Positions 49,441 through 62,228 of a stretch of 64,000 bases of DNA are shown here, in pieces. The notes beneath the pieces are model-generated. The model did not search any database and was not told the origin of the DNA. It was given only the letters and a program-made list of their open reading frames with translations. Every line of letters begins with the position of its first letter. The stretch's first letter is position 1. The translations under genes were made by a program, and so were the position numbers. Location of the stretch: contig NC_064044.1 of assembly GCF_932526225.1 (NCBI RefSeq), forward strand, positions 10,782,906 through 10,846,905, in the 5' to 3' direction. This DNA is from Nematostella vectensis. Taxonomy: Eukaryota > Cnidaria > Anthozoa > Actiniaria > Edwardsiidae.

Positions 49441-49583
49441 GTAGGAAATATAGGGATATTTTACGCAGAAATTATTTTATTTAAAATATTAATTAACTCA
49501 TTTTATCTTTCTGAAAACGATAGAATACAATTCTGTTTCACATCCAAGGGAATTGGGAGTTTAAGCAAACACGTTTCTGAGGC

Positions 49584-49707
49584 AAAGTTCAAACGTCGTA
49601 TTATCCATTAGCCGTATTTAATGCAAATGCATCAATCGATCTCTATCGATTTATTTGCATGCATTTCCATTGAATACGGCTGATGGATAATACGACGTTT
49701 GAACTTT
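49584..49707. mobile_element. Hairpin MITE
   Basis: AAAGTTCAAACGTCGTATTA and its inverted copy pair over about 55 bases, including CAT(T/C)AGCCGTATT and an ATGCAAAT octamer, around a short loop with ATCGAT. Confidence 0.8.
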
Positions 49708-49709
49708 AG

Positions 49710-52700
49710 ACTCAGTGAAAACAAATTCAGGCACAATATAAAATAAACCTGTAAGAATTCCATGCAGACAAACCAGAGGTTAAAATGCAACAAGTCCACA
49801 AAAAAATGTTAAAAAAAAACATGATCGCTCTCAGAAAGTACCAGCACTTTGAAGTAGCAGGCAGAATCTCAGTATACCACCTGAAAAAGACTAGAAGTGC
49901 GCAATCGAAACATCGTGAACAACCGATTACGATGTACTGGTGGATTCTCAAAGGACACTTATCCAAACGGGGTTATGTCTTGGTAATATGCGGCTTTAGC
50001 AGTTTAGCGCACTCTAATCACATGTTTGATCATAATTGCGGTCGGGTCGTGCCTGATAGGATTTCTCTCATCGCACATCCATTCGCTGATGTTCAGTTCT
50101 TAAAGACTGTGTGTCACTGAGAGTCGGAGAACTCTCACAAAAGGCCGACGGCAGAAAATTCATTCGATTTACACAAAGAAAAATTTTCGAAATCGAATCT
50201 TCGCGCCCTGGGGTCCAAGATGCTTTACGTGCGTAAAATCTATAATCAGCTAGCTGATTATTGAAGATCGTCGGATTGCGTGAGTTTAGCTCGCACTCAT
50301 AGACAATCGAAATCGAGATAGTGAGTACAATATATCAATAGATAGGAGTTATTATACAACCGATACAAAAAAAAAAGACTTGGGCCTATTATCATTCAAA
50401 TTAATTAAAATAAAAGGAGTTATAACTTTTTAAACGTGACACTTGAATGACAAAACCTTCATCTAAAAACAGGTTACAGAATATAATGTGCGTTTGCTAT
50501 CATCTATAATTAATCGAAGTAATATAGGCACGGAAAAGGGATGTCAGTATCTAACTACCCACTAAATTGTCATTCGTTTTAGTTAACACAAATGGAATAA
50601 AACAATTCACATTCGTTTGAATGATTTTGGGGTTTACCAGAATTTAAACTTGTTGCCGAATGCTCAAGAACTAAATATTTGTTTTGGAAAGTAAATATTT
50701 ACTTTGTCATTATAGATTATACCCGGTTTTCCTTACGTTTGAACAATTAAGCTAATCTCTGGAAAATTATAATTAGCTAATTGCTATATGAATAAGTTGT
50801 TGATCCAGTCACCGATAATAGGGGCTTAGGTGGCATCGTACGAAGGAGATAAACGAGAAGTTAGTAGTTTTTCTTCTTCAAAGAACGGGAAAAGTATCAA
50901 AAAGAATAAGACGAAGTGAATATGTAAGAGATTATAAGCGATCTTTCAAGGAATGTAGAGCAAGAGAGTTAAAGTCTTGACATAGCGTAGTACGAAGGAT
51001 ATAAATGATAGGTTAGTATTTCACTAAAAAACAAGAAGAGATTATTCTAGGTGAAATAGCATTAAAAGAAGTAAGGCAAATTATATACGTAAGGCGATGA
51101 GTAGCATTTTTCTCTTGCGAGGACAATAAAAAAAATACAAAGTTACCAGAAAGAAAAAGAAAAAGCACAATTAAAAGAATATCAGCGAGTGAAAAATGAG
51201 GGCATGAAATATTTTTTTTGAAAAGAGAATTACCAAGCATACTCGAGAGACGCAAATTATGAAAAAAGGACCAGGCCATAATAATAAAACAAAAATGTAG
51301 TTTTTGGTCGCCGAACGCGATCAGGCCGCATGAAACTTTTTAATTTAATTCATATCTGAAGTCTTTCTATGTAAAACCCTGCAGAATAATGCGAGTTTTT
51401 AGATCGATAACAAGAATGAGAAAAATAGACATCCAATTACAATAAAGTGTCGCAATAGTGCCTATGATTGGATGAATCATTTTTCACGACGCGAAAAGCC
51501 TAATTTTGAGATGAGGAAAATAAAAAAAGTAGAAAAATATAAACATAAAACGCCCGCTCGCATGCTACCGAAAAAGGAATCGCGACCAGAAACGAGATTT
51601 TTTATGTGGCCTAAATGCAACTTGGATAGAAAGAGGCCTGGCTATGGAATAACCATAACCCAGGAGAGTAGTAAAATGCCTAAGGGCAAAAACTACAGAG
51701 AGTGTAAAATTAAAGAATATGAAACTAATAATTGAATTAGGGAGTTGAATTGGAGGGCGCACCAAGTAGGTAATACGGAGCCAGGGAGAAACATCAGCAT
51801 AGTATTATATTGTTATCTTAAAAGTTTTTATCTAAAGCTTTTAGAAGTTTGTTTTTCTGCCAGGGACATGGCAGCAGTAATAGTCCAGTCTCTATTAAAT
51901 TGTTCATGATAGTTTTCACGCTGGGGTAAATAATAGGATAACAATCTACGATGAATATCACAATAATTTCTTACGCAGCGAGTAACATAGAAACCCTAAC
52001 AACAAGCAAAACACAGTGATCAAAAGAAAGAAAGGATACAAATTACCTCGTGTGAAAAAAAATCACTTTTGCCTACTCGTAGGGCTCTCACTGAAGTAAA
52101 AGCCAAGAGAAGCAAAAGTAATAAAAAGAGTTTAAATAAAATACACAGAGATAAGGATATACTGGGTTTATACCACGATAAGATATTTTTGCATAATGCA
52201 ACAATAAATTCAACAAAGTTTTATGATAATATTTTCAAAAAGTAAAAAATGAAAATAAGAGATAGATGAAACTAGAAATGAAGTGATTTGAAGGTATGCT
52301 TGTACTTTAGCATTAACAAAATTATACAGTTTAAATCAGTATAAGTCCAAAACGATGGTTCCGGTTCTAGAAATTTAGTTCGGTACAGAATTGTATACGG
52401 TTTTATAGTACATACCCGCAAATTCTTCGTTTCCCCAACAGTTCTCAATAAAATATAATGGTTTGATATTACAGAAAGATTATATGATGTCCCTAGACTA
52501 TTACTTATCTCAGATTATGACCTTCAATGATTGATCTCAAGGAAGTGCAAGAGCTTGAATCTATTTTTGAAATGTTGTTATGGTTTTAAAAGGCTCTTTA
52601 TTCGCATACGTACGCTAGATGTGGCTATGTGGTTGGATTTGGATTCCAAACCGATTGACCGAGAAAGGGTTTCGATTAGATGAAATTTGAAGAGCTTGTG

Positions 52701-54860
52701 AATAAAATACAACTTCCAAGGAGAAAACTAACAACGAAAGGGACCAATATTTAAAATGTTAGAAGGACTTAAACAAAGTAAAACAACGAAACAAAACACC
52801 TCATAAACTCACTTTTTTAACTTCACTTTAGATGAATCTTCTTAAGGTTAAGAAAAAGAAAAACAGGAAATTGAGATTTTTTTGAGAAAACGTCTTTGGG
52901 GAGAGTGTTGAACGATACATAAACTCTACAATTACTTTCCTTTGTTATTCGTTTTACTATAAATGAGTTCGTGGCGATGTTTTTATATCGTATACAAACA
53001 TGCGAAATAATTTTGTCAATAACTTTCGGTGTTTTTCTCACATTTGTAACATCAATCTTCATGGTTGCGCGCGAAAAAATTCTCCCTATTCACTCCTTAA
53101 GGCTGAATACGAGAAATTGCCTTCAACTAATTATCTTACGAGCATCGAATTTCAAATTGCAATATTTAGAATGCCCAACTACTGTATTCTGTACGAAAAA
53201 AGACAAAAGTATCAAACAACACGTTCTCGAGATACAACCTTACGACCAGAAAGTGTACTTAAAGGGATTAGGTTCTTAAAGACTTACGATTTGCGGAGAG
53301 CATTTGAAAGTGTGAAGTGGGGATTTGGCCTGCTTTTGCCTTATTTATAGTCCTTGTTTTCCCTAGTGCACTAGAGAGTAAATGTTTAATTCATGTTCTA
53401 CCCGTAGGTAGTTCTTTCATATGTAAATAAAACTGACATATTTTAGGCTTCTGATTGGCCGTGGTAGATAAACCATTGGCAAGGCCGAGAACAACCCTTA
53501 CGCTCTAGTCTTACAGCTTGTCTGGCTTTAAGACTTTAGAATTTATTGCAGGCGACTGGAGTGGATAATTGGGATATTAAGATAAAAGATTGTCTGTGCT
53601 TGGTAGCTACTTGTATATTAAATCTGTGGAGGGAAATTAGTGGAAATGCTTGGAGGATCTTCAAAATTCTTATCACCTGTCTTCGACATCTTAGAAACAT
53701 CTGCAAGTTTAAGCGATATTCTGTTTGCTTGGTATTCACCAATTGTGTCTGTCTGTATCATTCCGATAGTCAGATAACACAAGTCTGCATGTTTATTGTA
53801 AACAGCCCGTTCTATTAAACTTATAAAGGAACACAGGATTAAAATACCAGAGAAAATGAATCCACTTTAATATAGTGCTTCGTGTTAAATATTAACAAGA
53901 TGCGGGCTTAAAAAATACATTAATTGTTTGTACTGTAATTAAGATGTATGCTTAATCATGTGAAAGAGGATTCAAGTTTGTCTAACTGTTAGAACTCGAT
54001 ATGAGCCATACACAAATGATCCATTCACTAGGGAGAATTCAAGGAAATATCAATTAAATCTGAGAACAAATACCTATTTTGTACGTTAAATTTTAATGTG
54101 TGTCCTCCAAGATTTTAATTCAATTTCTTACTACCCAAAATTCAAACTTCGAGATAAGACGGGTGATCTAGGATTTTCCCATCGTGCTTATAGACAACCG
54201 TTTGAAAAGTTAAATCTTACTTTCTTTTGCGATCTCTAATCTTTCTTTGCCACTCTTTTATTTTCCTGATCAACGACTACTGGAACGCTTGGCAAACTCT
54301 ACTTTTAATAGAAAAACGAGAAAACGTTATTGCTATTGTTTTTCACTTGACATACTCTTCATAGTGCATTTCAGAGTCTCGTGGTGGGACCTATTTAGCG
54401 GCAAAAACTATATTTTAAGAAAGGCGGCCTCTTTAAAAAGTCCCAAAATATATTTGTTTTTTTCTTAAGCCCTGTATTTGGATACCTTTTATTAAGTTAC
54501 CTCTTTTCTCGGTTTCAATGGTTTCCGCTTAATAGAGGTGTAAATGCTTTTTGAAGTAAAGGTGTCAGAATACGTAAGTTGAATTTGGTATCATTTCATT
54601 TAACTTACACAGCAAGCTCTTGTCTTAACCAATAAAGCCAATAAAGAAAATCCTGTGGCATATTAAAAATTACCTTTTTAATACTTTTTGTGTGGCTAAT
54701 ATTTTGTCTACCCGTGTAAAGCTCAGCTGGAAGATCGCGTCCTTTTTTGAAGCTAGTGTGTAATAACTCGGATACAATAGTCTGAGTCTCCCACGAAGCT
54801 TAGCTTAAATATTTTTAACCATATACAATTCCCATAAAGCTACACTACAAGATTACTCGG
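49710..54860. other. Gene-free AT-rich stretch
   Basis: About 5 kb without a gene I can support. From about 50800 to 52300 the plus strand is purine-rich, with scattered Lys/Arg-rich frames (for example 51472-51735), possibly a decayed element. The frame at 53000-53350 (116 codons) matches nothing I know. Confidence 0.4.
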
Positions 54861-54871
54861 GGTGACCTAAA

Positions 54872-55062
54872 GAATGTCGATCAACCACTCCCTTGTTATA
54901 TTTACATTTGAAAATACAGCGGTTTATTCGCGAGGAAACTTAAAGATAATTGGTTGAAAATATCTTGGTTACTTGCTTGGATTAGCCGATTGAAATGGAT
55001 GCTTTTTGTGACTCGTCAGTGAGCGTGAGCATAAAATGGCGGCGTGATTGGTCTTATTTAAT
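54872..55062 (+). repeat. Dispersed repeat, copy 3 of 4
   Basis: GTCGATCAACCACTCCCTTG, AAAATACAGCGGTT and GATTAGCCGATTGAAATGGA match the copy near 47097. The minus-strand copy is at 57120-57355. Confidence 0.6.
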
Positions 55063-56050
55063 CTCCGTCTGTGAGTCTAGTGATTTAGAGAGTATGCTGG
55101 ACTGTAATAGCCTCTCTCGCAGGCGTTTATAGGCGAGCGACACACATACACAAGGGAGGCTAACAACTGGACTGGGAAGGGGAAAACGGGGAGGTGGGGA
55201 GGGGTGCCGCTAGTAGTTTTAACGTAAAAATCTTTCTTGAAGAATTGCCTTCTGGTAGATGATGTCTGAGCAATATCAATAAATATGTGTATTATTCTGT
55301 TGTAGGAAATGTGAAATTCTCAGGAAGGAAGGAATATAATGTTTCTACTACCAAAAGCAATGCTTCTGAATGGTTATGAGTTTATTTTTAACCTTAGGAC
55401 CTTATACCTTAGCAAAAAGGGTCTGGGGCAAGGAAGTTCTGATGCCAAAAATATCCAATTTAAAAGTTGCTGGGGAAAAAATATCTGTTCCTTTCTCCCA
55501 GGAGGGAGCTAGGATTCCTAGGAGGGAGCTAGGATTCCTTTTTCCCCAAACAGCATTTGTTAGGAATGTTTTCCCCAGCCCGCAGTGGCATTTTAGCATA
55601 TATAATAATTGCCCGTATAACCGATCGAGACAATTCCCCCAAGCATCCGCTCCAACGCTCCCCAAAAAATTCTCAGTACAACTAATTCGACTCCAGAAAT
55701 TTGCCAGCAGAACCATACGGGACGATTTTTTTCTAGCAACCGAGGTGTCAAACATCTTCCCAGCCAGCAAAAAAAAAACGTGTTGTGGAACAGATATTTG
55801 GGGAACAGATCCGTTTTGTGCCCTTGCGGTTTGATTTGCGTTCATTCCTCATTAATATGATTTAGGCCTACCCATCACACTAATGGGATTAGGTAAAGGA
55901 ATGAAATTAAGACCTGATTAGTTTTAAAAGAAGTGAAAAGGAGACCATACATCCAGACGTGCGCTGAATCGTCGTATGGCAGCTAATGCTTCACGGCTAA
56001 GCTGGAGATCTCGGCACCAGTACCGCTATCTAGAGAACTCTACAACACAG

Positions 56051-56845
56051 TACCTGAGGCACCCGCGCATTCATAGGGAGGCAATAACCAGGTTCCTAGC
56101 CCTGTCTATATATGTACCAGAGGCACCCGCGCATTCATAGTGAGGCAATAAACCAGGTTCCTAGCCCTGTCTGTATATGTACCAGAGGCACCCGCGCATT
56201 CATAGGGAGGCAATAACCAGGTTCCTAGCCCTGTCTGTATATGTACCAGAGGCACCCGCGCATTCATAGGGAGGCAATAACCAGGTTGCTAGCCCTGTCT
56301 GTATATGTACCAGAGGCACCCGCGCATTCATAGTGAGGCAATCACCAGGTTCCTAGCCCTGTCTGTATATGTACCAGAGGCACCCGCGCATTCATAGTGA
56401 GGCAATAAACCAGGTTCCTAGCCCTGTCTGTATATGTACCAGAGGCACCCGCGCATCCATAGTGAGGCAATAACCAGGTTCCTAGCCCTGTCTGTGTATG
56501 TACCAGAGGCACCCGCGCATTCATAGTGAGGCAATAACCAGGTTCCTAGCCATGTCTGTATATGTACCAGAGGCACCCGCGCATTCATAGGGAGGCAACA
56601 ACCAGGTTCCTAGCCCCGTCTGTGTATGTACCAGAGGCACCCGCGCATTCATAGTGAGGCAATAACCAGGTTCCTAGCCCTGTCTATATATCTACCAGAG
56701 GCACCCGCGCATTTATAGTGAGGCAATAACCAGGTTCCTAGCCCTGTCTGTATATGTACCAGAGGCACCCGCGCATTCACAGTGAGGCAATAACCAGGTT
56801 CCTAGCTCTGTATGTGTATGTACCAGAGGCACCCGAGCACCTGTC
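56051..56845. repeat. 64-65-bp minisatellite, about 12 copies
   Basis: Unit begins ACCAGAGGCACCCGCGCATT, then CATAGTGAGGCAATAACCAG and GTTCCTAGCCCTGTCTGTAT. Copies differ by a few bases. Open frames in it are side effects of the repeat. Confidence 0.95.
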
Positions 56846-57389
56846 TTAGTCGGTTACGCCACGCCCAAAACGCTGTGATAACGAGTGAAAAAAATTGATG
56901 CCTATCTGGGCGCTAAAGTTCTCTTGGGAAACGTGACGTCATTGTTATGCAGGTGTAGCCTGTTCCACATCATTGTGGAAAACGTATAGAAACGTATGCG
57001 GAGTTGCGGGCGATAAGTATTTGTTGGTTGATACAGCATAGTCATATCATCATTGGGATCTTTTTTTGGGTAGAGAAAGACGTGCAGAGAAAGGCTTCTG
57101 TCTCAAAGGTTCGCGGGCTCTTGGAAAGAGATTGACTCAAAATCCTTTTCCATCGGCTAATTTCATTGCAGCCCAACGCAGCGAAATACAAAGAAAGAGG
57201 CCTCTGCTAGCAGGGAACTAATCCAAGAACTAAGAGACTCAAATCAAATATATATCTATCAGAATTTAATCGTGGATGGGTATTTTAAAGTTTTGCAAAT
57301 AAACCGCTGTATCTTCAATTATGAATAATAACAAAGGGTTGGTTGATCAAAAGTCGCATATAAATGCCAAACATAAAACCAAATATGAG

Positions 57390-57625
57390 CGAGACCTGCA
57401 AGCAACGGCGACATTTATAAAATGGACAGTAGCAACAAAGAGCAATTAAGAAAGAGATCCTGCAAGCGACTGTCGATATTCATCAAATTCATAGTATCAA
57501 CATTAAACGATCCAGAGAGCGATCTGCAAGCGACTGTCGATATTTTTTTTCAAATTCATAGTATCAACATAGAACAATTCAGAGACCTGCAAACGACTGT
57601 CAATATTTCTAAAGTTGCAAAGAGC
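57390..57625 (+). repeat. Three-copy repeat of about 65-70 bp
   Basis: Copies contain CCTGCAAGCGACTGTCGATA, and two of them add CAAATTCATAGTATCAACAT. Confidence 0.65.
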
Positions 57626-58199
57626 ATTCGCAGCTTATTTCCATACTAGGGACACAGTGGTCTCATAAAGGCAAAGTAACAATAGTACACAATTAATATA
57701 TATAACGATAAAATGATTTTTAACTCATACTTACTTTGTATAGAACTTCCCTCTTTGCCATCACCTGCAAAAATGTCTACCTTTGACAAAAACCTTTGCA
57801 GCCCATCCTTTTGTTCTTCCCCGTTATCAGCCAATGCATCCTTTTAATACCTCTTGATGTGTACTTACAGGAATAAACACCAGAAAGGCAATACTTATCT
57901 TTGTTATTTGCAAATTTTGATCAAACAATGACCATGACTTTCTGCGGTATAAATGTTCTATTTGAGACAAACTCTAAAGTCTGGTTTTCACTGTTTTTTT
58001 ATAACCCCCGGGGTAATGATTGAATTATAATCAAAATGCGGTTTCCCTTTTTGTTAACTAATCGCTTTTTTACGACGCCATGAAACATTTTGCCCATAGA
58101 AACCATAAGATTTGAAAAAAAAAGAAGAAAAGATTCACAATTGCTTCCCGACAGCTGGTCGAAAGGCGGATATTATTTCTTTAGCATATAAAGGGGTGA

Positions 58200-59545
58200 A
58201 AGCGCATTTGGTACTTTACTATAGTTCAATTATCTTTCAGCTTTAGGCGTTAAGATAATTGATGGGTAAAAAAAGGTCATTACCGAAAGATAATATATAG
58301 ATTTAGGTTTTGCCTGAAAGTGAAGCTCCAAACGACCAAATTTATGTTTTATTTTCGCTTAATACTTTAATAAATTTTATATACCATTATTATATTTCTG
58401 TTTTCGATGATTTTAACGATTTCAAGGTCACGCACCCAATTTGTTAAACCCCCTTTCCCACACATAACACACACATAACAAGTTTAGCTGTCATACGATG
58501 TTTCGGCGTCAGGGTAGTTTTACTTTTAGTGACGCCATCGATGACGTCACGTAACCATCTCATTGCACCCCATTTGAAACATACATGACAGCTTCCTATT
58601 TTGGTTGTCATACGATGTTTCTTTAATATATATATACACACCAAAAACTGGAAATCGACTCTGCCAAATTTTCGTCTTTAATAAGACTTCTTCAGGGCAG
58701 ACTGAAGAAGGTGAATCGTTACAACCTTGGTTTCCTTATATACCTCCTTGTCACTGAGCTGTCTTAGTGCCTCTTGAATAGTATATATATATATATATTA
58801 ATTTGATGACGTCAGTGTTACCCGCCCAAACCGATCACAAATACGACTTCGTTCAGGACAAGTAATGATATAATTCTCCTTCTCAAGTTTTACAACCGAA
58901 CAGCACTAAATCTAGTCTCAACTGCCCCAGGCGCCGCCCAGGCTCAGATTACATTACCCACTCATTTCCGAGTCACGTGCATTTCCGATACCTCACATCA
59001 GCGTGACTATATTGGCGCCCCAACTTGAAGGGCCTCCTAATGGTCTTTGTCCAGCACTCCCCGCTTCTTATGCAAGACCTTTTAAGTTTGTTCGATTGCG
59101 AGCATGGCGGCGGAAAAAAGTGCCGAAAGCCGAAAACTGCGAGCAAACGAAATTTCGGGAGACCATTCGGGGGGCCTACTTGACAGGTTTATGACACATA
59201 CCAAGATTGTTTGTCATATGTTTCGTTCATGAGATATGAATATTTTTGTTCTTAATGAAATCGGAATATTTTGCTTTTATTGACTTCATCGAAGACGTCA
59301 CAAACCACGTGACCATATTTTTGCACCCCCCTTGACACAAAAAATAACACCTCCAAGTTTGGTTGTGAAACGACAGGTACCCCATGCTCACTGTATGAAT
59401 GAATAAATTATAGTGGTTCACGTTACGTTGTGTGTGCCATGGTTTACCAGTAAACATATGAGATTAAAATAAGCCATTCACATACTACTAAATAAAATCG
59501 TAATATACAGATTTAGGCACTGCCTAAAAGCGGAGCCAGCATAAA
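58200..59545. repeat. Degenerate duplicated segments
   Basis: 58250-58640 and 59260-59545 share ATAGATTTAGG / ACAGATTTAGG, GGTTGTCATACGA / GGTTGTGAAACGA and GACGTCAC stretches. Between them is a Penelope-like end fragment (58640-58760). No gene. Confidence 0.4.
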
Positions 59546-59599
59546 CACCTTTTGTGTTGACTGATCAAAGGTATTAATGGGGGATCTAGGATCCTGCTC

Positions 59600-61130
59600 T
59601 CTACTGAGATTTATTTATTGTACCAACCAAATGGATCCAGGCCTTATTCAATAATTCAAATTATGCAGTACATCAAAGTTAACAAACACAATTCCTGGTG
59701 TGGATATGGCTGTCAAAGTTGTCAAGAGTCTAATGGTAAATTCTTATGTCCCATCATAGAAGTTCCATTATGAATATCTTTTTTTTATCAAAACAATACT
59801 CCTACAAGCTTTCCCCTTGTGCAGAAAATGTCATGGATGTAACAGCATTCCAAAGATTCAAAATAATATATTTAGACTGTTTAGATGCCATACTGTGATT
59901 TTTATGTATTGATTTAGTGGCGTTTCTCTCCTTCATTGGACCGAATGTTCAGAAAAATGTCTGGAGATTAAAATCCAAAAAATATATCTACTTTCATGCA
60001 TTACATATTGGTGCAACCCACTTTACCATATAGTGGCCTTGTTGTTGGTGGCCTACTCGCAAATGAATGCAATGAAGAAAAAACAGATTGAAAATGCTAA
60101 ATTCTAATTTCAAACTAAACCCTTTCATTGATCTATGTTTGGGGAGAGGAATCAAAGAATATCAAATGACTAAAAAATAATCGACGGGAGAGGAGAGAAA
60201 AAGCGAATTGACTCAACTTGAAAGGTTTGGTGAAAAAAATATAACAGTAATGAAAATAATTTGATTGAGCATTTTTTGACATTTCCCCTTTCCCATTATC
60301 TTAACCCTTTCACCACCACAGGCCTCTAAAGAGGCCATGTCTTTGTTATCCAAGCTATGTGAACAGAATTCTATTATTGAAAAAGAACAAGGTTGTTTCT
60401 AGTGTTATAAAGTTTAAGTATCTTGCCCTAAAAAACCCTTCCCCTTAATAAAAGTTCCATTAATGTACATTTGTAAAGCTACATTCTGACAAGCTTTGTT
60501 CTTGCGAAGAACAATGGGTAAAACAGGATTTCAAAGATGGAATATAGTGTCAGACACAATTTTAGATAAGATGCAATGCTGAAGATTTAATGTACCATTT
60601 TAAGTGGTGATTTTCCATCCGCATGGGAATTAATATCTACAAATATAAATCCAGTAATGCATTATATTTTGGTGTTTTGAGAAACCCTGAAACTAACTAT
60701 TCCAATTTAATAAATCTAAACATTTAAAATAAATGTAATGGGCAAGAGACTTGGAAAGAAAATCCTAAAAAGAAAATATAAGTGAAAGTAATAAATGAAA
60801 ATTTCTAATTTTAAAATCAAATCTGTTCATTAATTTATTTTTGGTGTAGAGGGGAAATAGCAAAGAGCATCAATTGCATAAAAATAGTCAACAGGGAGAA
60901 GAAAAAGGAAGAAATATGACTCTTCCTTAAATGTTTGAAAAGAAAATATAATAACAATAATGTGATAATTATATTTCAGTACTTTTCTAAAATATCCCCT
61001 TTCCCATTATCTTTAGGTTGATAGAAAACTATTTTCTTTACAGATTTATTATTTAAAAAGCAAAAGTTTGTTTTTAGTTTTATATTATATAAGTATCTTG
61101 TTCTAAAAAAAACCTATAAGTGTGTACTGC
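59600..61130. repeat. Old direct duplication of about 690 bp
   Basis: 59790-60430 and 60470-61110 share the same order of motifs: ACAAGCTTT, CATTCCAAAGATTC / GATTTCAAAGATGG, CCCCTTTCCCATTATCTT, TAAGTATCTTG. Very AT-rich; no gene. Confidence 0.5.
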
Positions 61131-61148
61131 TGAATCAAATAGTAATGA

Positions 61149-61352
61149 ACTAGTCATTTGCGGCCCCTCCCTTATGGTCCCGCAGAAGTCAGGGGTTAAT
61201 GTGGGGTTTTAGACCATTTTTTAACCAGGATATGTCAAGAGGGGTGGTGGTATTGACTGTTTTTGACTCTTAACTTGGAAACAGGCTTTTATTAAAGTTT
61301 AATCCCCCACCCTTCCCTGGGACCATGGGTGTGGGGGTATCAAATGACTAGT
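61149..61352. mobile_element. Small inverted-repeat element
   Basis: ACTAGTCATTTGCGGCCCC at the left and inverted ACTAGTCATTTGATACCCCC at the right, then a matching ATGGTCCC. Confidence 0.65.
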
Positions 61353-62228
61353 GAATAAGAACATCCTACTGTTCTCTTCAAGACATGATTTTTAATTCTC
61401 ATGTCTTCCAGTCTTTAGCATTCATCTTGGCCCTCAGGTACTTCCTGGTTCATAAAAGAGTGAAAACAATTATTTATTATTTCTTTCAAAACATTCTTTT
61501 TATCAAGCCATTTATAATGGCTAAATAACTAATTTTCCACAACTATTTGAAAAAAAAATAAACACATGAGATGCAAGATGCAGACAATAACAACAATACA
61601 TATTGAAAATAGGTTTTTTTTATCCTCGGTAAGGAAAATTTCTTTTGTAAATTGAAAAAGCTGCTGTATCTTCTAAGGATATGTATCTTCTTAGGACTAA
61701 GAGCACGGGATATAAAGACAAGAACGGTCTTCTTTAGCAGTATTTGACAAATGCAACACGATATTGGTTAGCCTTTATGAAATATCTCAACACAATCAAT
61801 CTGCCCTGAAGAAGTCTTATTAAAGACGAATTCCAGTTTTTTGTTGTATTGTATTTTATTCAACACAATCAAGAATATAGATAAAACGAAGAATGTCAAA
61901 ACAAAACCTGTTATGCTCAAATAATTTGATTACTAAAATAAGTACTCAAATTCTCAAAGCATACAAAAAGGACAAAAAAAAGCCTAATAACTGTCATATC
62001 CTCAATAGACAATACAAATCGTAGTCCGAAACTCACCTTGCATTGTTTTTTTTGATCGTTTTCTTGTGGTTCTTTTCGTTTTTTAATGTGAACTGTTACT
62101 TGCTTAAATTTACTAGCTAAAACCAGATAAATCTTGGCGTGAATGAATGTTAGTAGATCTCCTCTAGTTGACTTTATCCTTAAGTCACAAAATTTGAGGC
62201 AAAATAAATAATCATCGCATAATCGACA

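Noticed and set aside
53000-53350. 116-codon plus-strand frame
   Set aside because: No family resemblance and no splice or promoter context.
55370-55845. Long overlapping frames on both strands (154 and 147 codons)
   Set aside because: No recognisable motif, and part is a short direct duplication (AGGAGGGAGCTAGGATTCCT). Both strands being open suggests composition rather than coding.
56051-56845. CRISPR-like regular spacing
   Set aside because: The units are contiguous and near-identical with no unique spacers; this is a minisatellite in animal DNA.
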